Shown here: positions 1-6,815 of the stretch, in pieces
How positions within the stretch are numbered: position 1 is the first letter of the stretch
Layout: each line of letters starts with the position of its first letter
Program-made: the position numbers and the translations under genes
Notes under the pieces: generated by a model
The model's database searches: none
What the model saw: the letters and a program-made list of their open reading frames with translations, nothing else
What the model was told of the DNA's origin: nothing
Source: an uncultured Atopobiaceae bacterium
GTDB taxonomy: Bacteria; Actinomycetota; Coriobacteriia; Coriobacteriales; Atopobiaceae
DNA length: 24,975 nt
Direction: 5' to 3'
Assembly: GCA_947626465.1 (NCBI GenBank)
Contig: CANQSI010000006.1
Span: 1-24,975, forward strand

Positions 1-1005
1 TCCGAGCTCCCTCAGAGGCTTTCCCCGGGCCACTCCATGTGCGGTGGCTGCGGCGCCACCATCGCCGTCCGCCAGGTCCTCATGGGTGCGGGCAAGACGC
101 CCGTGGTCTGCGGCGCCGCCACCGGCTGCCTCGAGGTCTCCACGACCACCTTCCCCTTCACCAGCTGGGAGGGTGGCTTCATCCACAGCACATTCGAGAG
201 CGCCGCAGCCACGATGAGCGGCGTCGAGGCGGCGTTCCGCGGCCTCAAGCGCGCGGGCAAGATCCCTGCGGACAAGCAGATCAAGTTCGTGGCCTTCGGC
301 GGCGACGGCGGCACCTACGACATCGGCCTCCAGGCCCTCTCCGGCGCCCTCGAGCGCGGCCACGACTTCCTCTACGTGTGCTACGACAACGGCGCGTACA
401 TGAACACGGGCATCCAGCGCTCCGGCGCCACCCCGTATTCCGCTTGGACCACCACCTCCGAGGTGGGCAACGCCGTGCCCGGCAAGCGCCACTTCGAGAA
501 GGACCTCACGTCCATCGTCGCCGCGCACCACATCCCCTACGCGGCGCAGGCCTCCATCTCGAACTGGAACGACCTCGTGACCAAGGCCACCAAGGCCATG
601 GACATCGACGGCCCCACGTTCCTGAACGTGCTCGCCCCCTGCCCGCGCGGCTGGCGCGTGCCCTTCGACCAGGCCGTGGAGATCGCCAAGCTCGGCGTCG
701 CCACGAACTACTGGCCGCTCTACGAGGTGGAAAACGACGTGTGGAAGCTCACCGAGAACCGCCGGAAGCTCCCCATCGAGGACTTCCTGCAGCCGCAGGG
801 CCGCTTCCGCCACCTCTTCAAGCCCGGCAACGAGCACCTCATCAAGGAGTTCCAGACCAACGTCGACCGCCACTACGCCTACATACAGGCACGCGTGGAG
901 GGCTCGAAGGTCTACCAGCAGAAGCTCGAGGAGGCTGGCCTTCCGCTCGTCTCCGACGACGCGCTCGCCATGCAGAGCGGCTCCAAGCTGCCGTTCCAGC
1001 AGTAG
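1..1005 (+). CDS. 2-oxoacid:ferredoxin oxidoreductase beta subunit (PorB-like), 5' partial
   Basis: This is the thiamine-diphosphate (TPP) subunit of a pyruvate/2-oxoacid:ferredoxin oxidoreductase, which oxidatively decarboxylates a 2-oxoacid to acyl-CoA and passes electrons to ferredoxin in the cytoplasm. The frame is open from base 1. The residues before the first ATG at 37 read SPGHS and continue into MCGGCG, matching the family N-terminus, so the true start lies upstream of the window. 334 residues are visible. The N-terminal CxxC, a later TGC and the APCPRGW cysteine fit the four cluster ligands of PorB. GDGGTYD (about 112) and YDNGAYMNTG (about 138) are the TPP/metal-binding elements. 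The C-terminal LYEVE, FLQPQGRFRHLF and VDRHY blocks are typical of the family. The alpha subunit should lie just upstream. Substrate choice (pyruvate or branched-chain oxoacid) cannot be read here. Confidence 0.92.
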   Translation, partial: SELPQRLSPGHSMCGGCGATIAVRQVLMGAGKTPVVCGAATGCLEVSTTTFPFTSWEGGFIHSTFESAAATMSGVEAAFRGLKRAGKIPADKQIKFVAFGGDGGTYDIGLQALSGALERGHDFLYVCYDNGAYMNTGIQRSGATPYSAWTTTSEVGNAVPGKRHFEKDLTSIVAAHHIPYAAQASISNWNDLVTKATKAMDIDGPTFLNVLAPCPRGWRVPFDQAVEIAKLGVATNYWPLYEVENDVWKLTENRRKLPIEDFLQPQGRFRHLFKPGNEHLIKEFQTNVDRHYAYIQARVEGSKVYQQKLEEAGLPLVSDDALAMQSGSKLPFQQ

Positions 1006-1027
1006 CGCGCGCACGCACGCGTAGCTG

Positions 1028-1066
1028 AAGGCGGGCCGGATCCCCAGGGGGTCCGGCCCGCCTTTC
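1028..1066 (+). terminator. Rho-independent terminator after the oxidoreductase gene
   Basis: A perfect 11-bp GC stem (1030-1040 pairs with 1052-1062) extends by two A:T pairs to 13 bp and is followed by TTTCG. It starts 22 nt after the oxidoreductase stop codon. The HAD gene converges from the other side, but the opposite strand has no T tract, so it probably works mainly in the plus direction. Confidence 0.88.
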
Positions 1067-1126
1067 GTGTTCACTTCTTCCCGTACTGCACTCAGCTCAA
1101 AGAGGCGAGAGGCATGGAACGGGTGA

Positions 1127-1795
1127 TTACGACCGCGATTCGACGAGGGGGAGGAGCTCGGGAAGGGCATCGATGATCCACCGAGCCCCCGCTTGCGAGA
1201 ATCCGAACCGGGTTTCGCGACGGGCGACCACGGGGATGCCGGCCGCGCGGGCTGCGGCGATGCCGGTATCAGAGTCCTCGACGGCGATGCACTCCTCGGC
1301 GCGAAGGCCGAGCGCGGCAAGTGTGGCGAGGTAGATGGCGGGATTCGGCTTGCTCTCCTCCACGTCTTGGCCGCTGATCGCAGAATCGAAGAACTCGGTG
1401 ATGCGGCAGGCGGAGAGCACCGCCTCGATGTCGCGCCGCGGCGAGGCGGAGGCAACGGCGAGGCGAAGCCCCCTCGACCTGAGGCCAAGAAGGGCTTCTT
1501 CCAGCCCGGGCATGGCGAGCGCGGCGATCTCCTCTGGCGTGGAAATGAAGTACGGATCCATCGCCTTTTCCACTCCCATGGCCACCTCAGCGGGATCCGG
1601 GTCTTTCACCTGCTCCCACCAGCGCGCGACGCGTGCGGAGTAAAACGAATACGCCGATCCCACGATGCGATGGAGCTCCTCCTCGGGAATGCGCACGCCG
1701 CGCTCCTCGAAGAATCGACGCACGGATTCCTGATACGACGCTTCCGTGTCCACGAGCACGCCATCCATGTCGAAGATCACCGCTTTGAGCGCCAT
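1127..1795 (-). CDS. HAD-superfamily hydrolase (beta-phosphoglucomutase-like phosphatase)
   Basis: A 222-residue cytoplasmic HAD hydrolase of the phosphatase/beta-phosphoglucomutase subfamily. Motif I is FDMDGVLVDTE with nucleophile Asp9 and acid/base Asp11. A helical cap follows, then motif II (VASASP), motif III (ESKPNPAIY) and motif IV (VEDSDTGIAAARAAG). The ATG at 1795 is preferred over a GTG at 1810 because GGAGG lies six bases upstream of the ATG and the HAD fold begins directly after it. The gene is divergent from the DUF4428-like/GntR operon. The 75-bp shared promoter region holds one copy of the ATTGGTATC element also found at the SIS-PTS promoter, so it is probably in the same regulon. 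The substrate is unknown; a hexose or pentose phosphate from the neighbouring pathway is a guess. Confidence 0.9.
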   Translation of the reverse strand: MALKAVIFDMDGVLVDTEASYQESVRRFFEERGVRIPEEELHRIVGSAYSFYSARVARWWEQVKDPDPAEVAMGVEKAMDPYFISTPEEIAALAMPGLEEALLGLRSRGLRLAVASASPRRDIEAVLSACRITEFFDSAISGQDVEESKPNPAIYLATLAALGLRAEECIAVEDSDTGIAAARAAGIPVVARRETRFGFSQAGARWIIDALPELLPLVESRS

Positions 1796-1818
1796 GACGA
1801 GCCTCCGCACACCATATA

Positions 1819-1830
1819 ATTGGTATCAAT
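1819..1830. promoter_or_regulatory. Putative GntR operator, copy 1, in the divergent promoter region
   Basis: ATTGGTATCAAT is a near-palindrome (10 of 12 positions symmetric) in an AT-rich island between two divergent genes. ATTGGTATC recurs at 3983-3991 and 4016-4024. It overlaps a plus-strand TATAAT (1815-1820). It also lies at the expected start of a minus-strand promoter whose -10 would be TATATT (complement of 1834-1839), with a -35-like TAGCCA 17 bp away. A repressor here would control both the HAD gene and the regulatory operon. The regulator is inferred, not shown. Confidence 0.6.
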
Positions 1831-1884
1831 AATAATATAACATGTATTACTGAGGTTGGCTATTATCCAGAGAGCCGAGGTGCC

Positions 1885-2364
1885 ATGGGGCTGTTTAAGA
1901 AGAAGGATCCGCAAGAGGCCTTCGAGGGCCTCGATTTCACGATCACGAACACCCTGCTCGACGGGAGCATGCTCACAGGCATTCCGAGCATCTACGTGGA
2001 TGAACCCGCGCGCAGGTGGGCGGTGCGCCTTCCAGGGCAGGTGCCCGCGATCTTCGATTTCGATGACCTGCTCGAATGCGAGATCGTGGAGGCCGAACCC
2101 GCGGATTTCTCCGCTCTCTCGAGCCGCCAACTCGCCCTTGAGATCATGAAGAATCCGCAGGCGGTGTCGAAGGCCAACGCGGCAAAGCAGGGCTCCTGCA
2201 CGGGGATGTCGGTTATAGTGATGGTGAGGATCGAAAGCGGGGATCCCGCCCGGCTTGAAATCCCCATCATCACCCGACCGACGTCGCGAACGTCCCTCGC
2301 CTATCGCCAGCTTGTGGCCTTTGCGCGGGAACTCGAAGAGGGTCTTCGCCGCATGAGGTCGTAG
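1885..2364 (+). CDS. Small protein resembling the C-terminal domain of DUF4428 proteins
   Basis: A 159-residue protein, probably cytoplasmic, with no signal peptide or membrane segment. It starts MGLFKKKDP. The block IPSIYVDEPARRWAV, then IFDFDDLLECEIVE, resembles the domain that follows the N-terminal zinc ribbon in DUF4428-type proteins. A later strand-rich block (MSVIVMVRIE, then PIITRPTSRTSLAY) and a final helix (LVAFARELEEGLRRM) fit that comparison. No zinc-ribbon cysteines are present, and the usual glycine-rich linker is missing. The ATG has a GAGG four bases upstream. It is the first gene of an operon with two GntR regulators; the next start is 22 nt after its stop. The function is unknown, and the family link rests on pattern recall, so it is moderate. 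Confidence 0.7.
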   Translation: MGLFKKKDPQEAFEGLDFTITNTLLDGSMLTGIPSIYVDEPARRWAVRLPGQVPAIFDFDDLLECEIVEAEPADFSALSSRQLALEIMKNPQAVSKANAAKQGSCTGMSVIVMVRIESGDPARLEIPIITRPTSRTSLAYRQLVAFARELEEGLRRMRS

Positions 2365-2386
2365 CCAGCGGACGAGATTGCGAGCC

Positions 2387-3163
2387 ATGACCGATTGCGC
2401 CGTTCAGCTCTCCCCAGTCTCGCCGCAGGAGAAGGCCCTCGAGGGCATACGGTCCTACATCACGCGTCACGACCTCAAGCCCGGGAACGCCCTACCCTCC
2501 GAACGCGACCTCGCGGAGAAGCTGGGGGTTTCGCGTACGGCGCTTCGCGGCGCCATCGCCATTCTCGTTTCCGGATTCGAGCTCGAATCACGGCGCGGGT
2601 CGGGCACGTTCGTGGCGGCGCCGCCCTTGCTCCACATCTTCGAGGAAACCGACGGATTCTCGTCGACCGCAGAGGCATTGGGCCACATGCCGGGCTCAAA
2701 GGTGCTGAGTGCGAACCTCGTCGAGGCGAGCAAACGGGTGGCCTCGCATTTGGAGATCGAGCCCGGCACCACGGTTTTCGAGCTTCGGCGCATCCGCACG
2801 GTGGACGGCCTCGTGTGCAGCCTCGACACCTCGTGGGTCAACTGGCCGAATCTCCCGGATGTGGTGAACCACGACTATGCCGAGGAGAGCCTCTACGAGG
2901 TACTCGAACGAGTCTATGGGGTCCAAGCGGCTCACGGCGAAGAGCGCATCACCATCACGACGGTGGACGAGCGGGAAGCCGAGCTCTTGGGGCTCGCGTC
3001 CGGCGATCCCGTCTTCTTCTGCCAGGCGGTGGAGCGCGACGCACGCCGAGTTCCCTTCGAGTACGTACGGCAGCTCATCCGGCCGGATCGCTACCACTTC
3101 GCGAGCAACGACCTTCCGACGGACCTGAAGGAGAAGGTGGGGCGGCAGTGGCTGTATCGCTGA
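2387..3163 (+). CDS. GntR-family (HutC/UTRA type) transcriptional regulator, first of a tandem pair
   Basis: A 258-residue repressor-type protein. The N-terminal winged helix-turn-helix (about residues 17-80) contains LPSERDLAEKLGVSRTALR and the wing GSGTFVA. The C-terminal half (about 95-250) is a UTRA effector domain, with VFELRRIRTVDG, SLYEVLERVYGV, ERITITTVDEREAELLG and PVFFCQAVERD. UTRA domains of this class commonly bind phosphorylated sugars or amino-sugar derivatives; FrlR of the E. coli fructoselysine operon is of this type. An in-frame TTG at 2378 is possible, but the ATG at 2387 is preferred. Neither has a strong ribosome site, so translation may be coupled to the preceding gene. 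The end overlaps the next regulator by 16 bases. It likely senses the phosphorylated substrate or product of the SIS-PTS operon. Confidence 0.92.
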   Translation: MTDCAVQLSPVSPQEKALEGIRSYITRHDLKPGNALPSERDLAEKLGVSRTALRGAIAILVSGFELESRRGSGTFVAAPPLLHIFEETDGFSSTAEALGHMPGSKVLSANLVEASKRVASHLEIEPGTTVFELRRIRTVDGLVCSLDTSWVNWPNLPDVVNHDYAEESLYEVLERVYGVQAAHGEERITITTVDEREAELLGLASGDPVFFCQAVERDARRVPFEYVRQLIRPDRYHFASNDLPTDLKEKVGRQWLYR

Positions 3164-3882
3164 GCGTCCCGGACGTGGCTGCGAAGAAGACGCCCAAGTA
3201 CCTCGTGGTGCGTCGCGCGATCCTGCGGCGCATCGAGCGCGGGGATTACGCCTTGGGCACGGCGCTTCCCTCTGAGAACGAGCTTGCCCAGGAGTTCGAG
3301 ACCACCCGCATGACCGTGCGCAACGCCCTTGACGGACTCGTGGACGAGGGCGTGATCCGTCGCATCCAAGGCAAGGGAACGTTCATCGCGGGCCTCGGCG
3401 AGATCGCGAACACATCGGCAATGGGCTTTCGCGAGATGGCGGAGAATGCGGATGCGGTGCCTTCCGTGCGCCTCCTCTCTCGCACGTGCAGGGTGGCGGG
3501 CCCGTATTACGCCGAGCTCTTGGGCATCGATCCCTCCGATGCGATTTTCTGCGTGCGCCGCTTGAATAGCGCAGATGGCGTGCCGGTGAGCATCGAGCAA
3601 GCCTATATCCCCCTCGCGCTTTTCCCCGGCATCGAAGATCGCGACATCGAGGCATTCAGCCTCTATGAAACCTATGCCATCTACGGGCATGAGGTCGTGG
3701 GAACCCAAGAGCGGCTTGGAATCACGCGGTTGGGTGCGCGCGATGCCGGGCTCCTCGGGGTGGAGGTCCATCATCCTGCCATCAGGCTCGATTGCAAGAG
3801 CTTTGATCGCGAGGGCGTTACCGTGGAATACGTAAGCGCACGCATGCTGGGGGATCGCGGAGGCTACGCCTTCATCTACTAG
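3148..3882 (+). CDS. GntR-family (HutC/UTRA type) transcriptional regulator, second of a tandem pair
   Basis: A 244-residue GntR/UTRA protein. The winged helix (about 15-80) includes LPSENELAQEFETTRMTVRNA and the wing GKGTFIAG. The UTRA domain runs from about 95 to the end, with FCVRRLNSADGVPVSIEQAY, FSLYETYAIYGHEVV and ERLGITRLGARDAGLLG. The GTG start at 3148 is preferred because an AGGTGG-like ribosome site lies just upstream and the HTH domain begins shortly after. It therefore starts inside the end of the first regulator and is probably translationally coupled to it. The two are clearly different in sequence (the recognition helices read SRTALRGA and TRMTVRNA), so this is not a recent duplication. 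Which one reads the ATTGGTATC sites is open, and a heterodimer is possible. Confidence 0.9.
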   Translation: MAVSLSVPDVAAKKTPKYLVVRRAILRRIERGDYALGTALPSENELAQEFETTRMTVRNALDGLVDEGVIRRIQGKGTFIAGLGEIANTSAMGFREMAENADAVPSVRLLSRTCRVAGPYYAELLGIDPSDAIFCVRRLNSADGVPVSIEQAYIPLALFPGIEDRDIEAFSLYETYAIYGHEVVGTQERLGITRLGARDAGLLGVEVHHPAIRLDCKSFDREGVTVEYVSARMLGDRGGYAFIY

Positions 3883-3883
3883 C

Positions 3884-3901
3884 GTTCGCTGGGCTGCGAA
3901 C
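3884..3901 (+). terminator. Hairpin directly after the second regulator
   Basis: GTTCGC and GCGAAC form a perfect 6-bp stem with a 6-base loop, two bases after the stop codon. There is no T tract, so it is at best a weak terminator or an mRNA-end structure. A second hairpin (TACCGC/GCGGTA, 3933-3949) follows in the same gap. Confidence 0.35.
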
Positions 3902-3982
3902 CTCATCAAGAAACAACTTAGTAGCTAAAAAGTACCGCTGATGGCGGTAAGGCATACCATTCACGCGTGCTTGCGCGATCTA

Positions 3983-4000
3983 ATTGGTATCAGATAACAT
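3983..4000 (+). promoter_or_regulatory. Putative GntR operator, copy 2, upstream of the SIS-PTS operon
   Basis: ATTGGTATC (3983-3991) is followed by A and GATAACAT. TTGGTATC and the reverse complement ATGTTATC agree at 6 of 8 positions, giving an imperfect palindrome of the kind GntR dimers bind. It lies just upstream of the candidate -35 box and exactly 33 bp (about three helical turns) before copy 3, which would allow repressor dimers on one face of the DNA. Confidence 0.6.
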
Positions 4001-4005
4001 CTCAC

Positions 4006-4034
4006 TTGTTAATTGATTGGTATCTAATTATTAT
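4006..4034 (+). promoter_or_regulatory. Promoter of the SIS-PTS operon with embedded operator copy 3
   Basis: TTGTTA (4006-4011) and TATTAT (4029-4034) are separated by 17 bp, a good housekeeping-type promoter. The third ATTGGTATC copy (4016-4024) lies in the spacer, where a bound repressor would block RNA polymerase. A degenerate direct repeat, TTATTATCAA, follows at 4028-4037. Transcription would start near 4041, leaving a short leader before the ATG at 4068. Confidence 0.62.
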
Positions 4035-4067
4035 CAACTTGTACCCACGAGAGAGAGGGGGGGAGCC

Positions 4068-5225
4068 ATGCCCAAGAGCGAAGTCACCATGTACGACTAC
4101 GTGGTGATGGCAAACGCGCGCATGTCGGAGAACTTCGAATGCGCGCAATCCCTCGTGGATCCCTTGGTAGCGCGTTACCTCGCTGATGGTGGCGCCGCGA
4201 AACCCGTGCGCATCATCGCCTCGGGGTCATCGCGTCATGGCGCGCTCTGCGCGGTGGACTTTATGCAGGAGACACTCGGCGTGCCGGTGTGGGCCGTCAC
4301 ACCTGAGCGCTATAGCTCGTTCGACGCGAAGGTTCCCGCCGATTCATTCGACGTGGTCGTCTCCCAGAGTGGATATTCCACGAATGCGCTCCGTGCGCTC
4401 GATGTCATTCGCGCGGAGGGAAATCCGGCGATAGTCCTGACCGCGTGTGTGGACGCACCCGTTTCGGAGCACGCGGACGCGGTGCTGGACTACGGCGTGG
4501 GCGTGGAATCGGTGGACTTCGTGACGATGGGCGTCCAGTGCCTCGTCGAGTACCTCATGCTCTTCGCCGTCTTCGCGGCTGAGGCTAGAGGGTCGCTCGA
4601 CGCCGGTCGGTGCGCGCGAACGCTTGCGGGCATCGATGACGCCATCCATGCCCATGCGAATGCCCTTGAGGTTTCCAAGCGTTTCGTCGATCGAGCGGCG
4701 CTCGAGTTCTCTCGCCGGGATCCCTGCATCTTCGTGGGCAACGGCCCCAACTATGGCGTAGCCCTCGAGGCCGCGCTCAAGTTCCAAGAGACGCTCAAGG
4801 TGGCGTCCATGGCCTTCGAGGGCGAGGAGTTCATCCACGGTCCCGAGATGCAAGTAGCTCCCGGGTATCGTGTCTTCATCATCGACGATCCGTCCGGGTC
4901 CGACCGCCTGCGCGCAAGCGCCGAGGTCATGGCGCATGTCACCCAAAGCGCGTGGTTCGTCACCTCGCGCCCGATGGGATGGCCGTACGAGATCGCCATG
5001 CCTTCCGTAGCCGATGGCACGTGTTGCGCGCTTCCCAACCTTGCACTTTTCCAAACTGCCTCGTCCCGGATGTCCGCCCGGTTGGATTCCTGGGACGTCC
5101 ATCCGCTTCTCGCCGAGTGCGAAGACGAGCTCGATTCGAAGGCCGATGGCTACGAGGCGGCGCAACGGGCGCTTCGCGATCGCGCGAGCCGCCTGTACGG
5201 GGATCACACGACCGAAAGGCCGTAG
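4068..5225 (+). CDS. SIS-domain sugar isomerase/deglycase, GlmS/AgaS-like (candidate GfrE/FrlB-type enzyme)
   Basis: A 385-residue cytoplasmic protein with two SIS domains, like the isomerase half of GlmS. SIS-1 (about 45-170) has IASGSSRHGA and VVSQSGYSTNALRAL. SIS-2 (about 215-330) has FVGNGPNYGVALEAALKFQE and EGEEFIHGPEM. Glu241 and His257 are 16 residues apart, the same spacing as Glu488/His504 of GlmS and Glu214/His230 of the deglycase FraB, so the catalytic pair looks intact. No glutaminase domain is present, so it is not a GlmS. Next to a second SIS protein and a mannose-type PTS, the best guess is cleavage of a 6-phosphorylated glycated amine. A TTG at 4017 is rejected as start because it lies in the promoter spacer; the ATG at 4068 has a purine-rich ribosome site. 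AgaS-type deaminase activity is an alternative. Confidence 0.85.
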   Translation: MPKSEVTMYDYVVMANARMSENFECAQSLVDPLVARYLADGGAAKPVRIIASGSSRHGALCAVDFMQETLGVPVWAVTPERYSSFDAKVPADSFDVVVSQSGYSTNALRALDVIRAEGNPAIVLTACVDAPVSEHADAVLDYGVGVESVDFVTMGVQCLVEYLMLFAVFAAEARGSLDAGRCARTLAGIDDAIHAHANALEVSKRFVDRAALEFSRRDPCIFVGNGPNYGVALEAALKFQETLKVASMAFEGEEFIHGPEMQVAPGYRVFIIDDPSGSDRLRASAEVMAHVTQSAWFVTSRPMGWPYEIAMPSVADGTCCALPNLALFQTASSRMSARLDSWDVHPLLAECEDELDSKADGYEAAQRALRDRASRLYGDHTTERP

Positions 5226-5235
5226 TCCACAGTCC

Positions 5236-5267
5236 ATAGGGGCCCGGAGAGGGCCGCATCACCCTAT
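5236..5267 (+). other. Intercistronic hairpin between the two SIS genes
   Basis: Within the 57-nt gap, ATAGGG (5236-5241) can pair with CCCTAT (5262-5267). Alternatively GGCCC (5241-5245) pairs with GGGCC (5251-5255). The strong GGAGGAGGGG ribosome site of the next gene follows at once. It may set mRNA stability or relative expression; there is no T tract, so I do not call it a terminator. Confidence 0.4.
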
Positions 5268-5282
5268 ACGGAGGAGGGGTTC

Positions 5283-6344
5283 ATGGAAGTATCGGAGAAG
5301 GTCGAGATCATGCGTTTCGACCAAGAGGGCTACCTGAAGGATGGCAAGGCGGTTCGAGCGGTGGGCGACACGCTCGAGGCCATGGCCGATGCCGTAGCCG
5401 AGGAGGGCTACGACGCCATCTTCCTCATGGGCGTCGGTGGCACCTGGGACGAGCTCATGCAGCTCGAGTACATGATGAACAAATACGGCGACAAGGATCT
5501 CGAGGTCTACCTCATCCACGCCGCAGAGTGGCTCGTTGCCGGCCACAAGCGCATGACGGAGAAGTCCGTCGTGCTCACCGCCTCCGAATCGGGCACCACG
5601 CCCGAGATCCTCGAGGCCGTGGAGAAGCTCAAGGCCATGGGCGTGCGGGTGTTCGCCATGACCAAGCCCGAAGGTCCCATCGGGCAGGCCGTGGGCGCCG
5701 ACCACTGCGTGGCAATGGCCTCCTCGCATGGTTCCGGTGGCTGCGAGATGGGCTACTACCTCGCGGATCGCTTCGGCCTGAAACTCCTTGCGCATCGCGG
5801 CTGCTTTGACGATTACGATGCGTTCGTCGAGCAGTGTGACGGCATTTGGGCCGACCTCATCGACATTCGCAAATCGTTCGAGCCCACCGCGGAGAAGATC
5901 GCGCGCACCTACGGGCTCGAGCCCTACACGATGTTCATCGGTTCTGGTGCCCTCTGGGGTGAAACGATCCTCTTCGCCATGTGCATCCTCGAGGAGATGC
6001 AGTGGAAGCGGACCCGCTACATCACCTCGGCCGACTTCTTCCACGGCACGCTCGAGCTGGTGGAGCCCGGAGTACCGGTGATCCTCTTCAAGGGCGTGGA
6101 CGAGTACCGCAAGCTCGACGAGCGCGTGGAGGCCTTCCTCAAGGGCGGGCGCACGGGCGACGAGGACGTGGTCGTCATAGACGTCGATGAATATGCGACG
6201 CCTTCTATCGACAAGAAGTTCCGCACCATCGTGAGCCCATGGATCCTCTCCGCTCTCACCACCGACCGCGTTTCCGCCTACTACGAGACCGTCACGAAGC
6301 ACAACCTCGACTATCGCCGCTACTACCACCAGTTCGACTACTAG
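5283..6344 (+). CDS. SIS-domain fructosamine-6-phosphate deglycase (FrlB/GfrF-like)
   Basis: A 353-residue SIS protein that I align by eye with FrlB (fructoselysine-6-phosphate deglycase). SIS-1 has IFLMGVGGTWDELMQ, in a position corresponding to the FrlB sugar-binding loop, and VVLTASESGTTPEILEAVE. SIS-2 has FIGSGALWGETILFAMCILEE and SADFFHGTLELVEPGVP. The C-terminus, KHNLDYRRYYHQFDY, matches the FrlB ending of the type HNPDERRYYGGLVEY. Glu238 and His254 keep the 16-residue spacing of the FraB catalytic pair. The expected reaction splits a 6-phosphorylated Amadori compound into glucose 6-phosphate and a free amine or amino acid. The ATG is preceded by GGAGGAGGGG, one of the strongest ribosome sites in the window. 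It sits 12 nt ahead of the EIIA gene. The exact amine (lysine, asparagine or other) cannot be read from sequence. Confidence 0.88.
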   Translation: MEVSEKVEIMRFDQEGYLKDGKAVRAVGDTLEAMADAVAEEGYDAIFLMGVGGTWDELMQLEYMMNKYGDKDLEVYLIHAAEWLVAGHKRMTEKSVVLTASESGTTPEILEAVEKLKAMGVRVFAMTKPEGPIGQAVGADHCVAMASSHGSGGCEMGYYLADRFGLKLLAHRGCFDDYDAFVEQCDGIWADLIDIRKSFEPTAEKIARTYGLEPYTMFIGSGALWGETILFAMCILEEMQWKRTRYITSADFFHGTLELVEPGVPVILFKGVDEYRKLDERVEAFLKGGRTGDEDVVVIDVDEYATPSIDKKFRTIVSPWILSALTTDRVSAYYETVTKHNLDYRRYYHQFDY

Positions 6345-6356
6345 AAGGGCTTTCCC

Positions 6357-6779
6357 ATGAGACGCTATCTCATCGCATCCCACGCGCATCTCTCCACCGG
6401 GCTCGCGGAGGCCCTCTCGTTTCTCGTCGGCGAGCGCGATGACCTCACCACCCTTGCCCTCTTCGTGGACGGCAACGATGACGTCGAAGCCATCGTGGAG
6501 GGCGCGATCGCGGAGTGCCCGGAAGACTGCGATCTCGTGGTGATGACCGACATCCTCGGCGGCTCCGTGAACAACGAGTTCGTGAAGGCCCTCGCATCTC
6601 GCGAGCACACTTATCTGGTGACCAATACGAACCTCCCCACGGCCATCTCGATCGTCTTTTCCGATGAATCACGTCCGACGGACGTAGCCATTCGGGAGGT
6701 GCTCGCCACGCCCGAGGTGGCACCCACCTTCGTGAACGATCGCCTTGCCGCCCAAGACGAGGATGACGAGGACTTCTAG
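6357..6779 (+). CDS. PTS mannose-family EIIA component
   Basis: A 140-residue stand-alone EIIA domain of the mannose/fructose/sorbose family. It receives phosphate from HPr and passes it to EIIB. The N-terminus YLIASHAHLSTG carries the phospho-accepting histidine (His9), and MTDILGGSVNNE matches the family TDLxGGSPxN loop. The ATG has AAGGG eight bases upstream and follows the deglycase stop by 12 nt. In many mannose PTSs EIIA and EIIB are fused; here they are separate. The C-terminus ends in an acidic run closed by phenylalanine (QDEDDEDF), similar to the end of the EIIC protein two genes on. Confidence 0.93.
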   Translation: MRRYLIASHAHLSTGLAEALSFLVGERDDLTTLALFVDGNDDVEAIVEGAIAECPEDCDLVVMTDILGGSVNNEFVKALASREHTYLVTNTNLPTAISIVFSDESRPTDVAIREVLATPEVAPTFVNDRLAAQDEDDEDF

Positions 6780-6786
6780 GGAAAAC

Positions 6787-6803
6787 CGCAGCCGAGCGCT
6801 GCG
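6787..6803 (+). other. Small intercistronic hairpin between EIIA and EIIB
   Basis: CGCAGC and GCTGCG form a perfect 6-bp stem with a 5-base loop, ending one base before the AAAGGA-containing ribosome site of the EIIB gene. It could modulate EIIB translation or protect mRNA ends; no function is shown. Confidence 0.4.
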
Positions 6804-6815
6804 AAAGGAATCATC

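Noticed and set aside
1..36. ATG at 37 as the true start of the oxidoreductase beta subunit
   Set aside because: The open frame upstream encodes PGHS before MCGGCG, which belongs to the conserved N-terminus, so the gene is cut by the window edge.
1808..1810. GTG start at 1810 for the HAD protein
   Set aside because: The GGAGG ribosome site would lie within the coding region; the ATG at 1795 is correctly spaced from it.
4017..4067. TTG start at 4017 for the first SIS protein
   Set aside because: It falls between the -35 and -10 boxes; the ATG at 4068 has a ribosome site and suits the family length.
4068..5225. GlmS (glucosamine-6-phosphate synthase)
   Set aside because: Only the isomerase-like SIS half is present; there is no N-terminal glutaminase domain or catalytic Cys1.
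5259..6608. Long minus-strand open frame (449 codons) opposite the FrlB-like gene
   Set aside because: It shows no recognisable domain, is rich in His, Glu and Val from reversed codons, and lies opposite a well-supported gene with a strong ribosome site.
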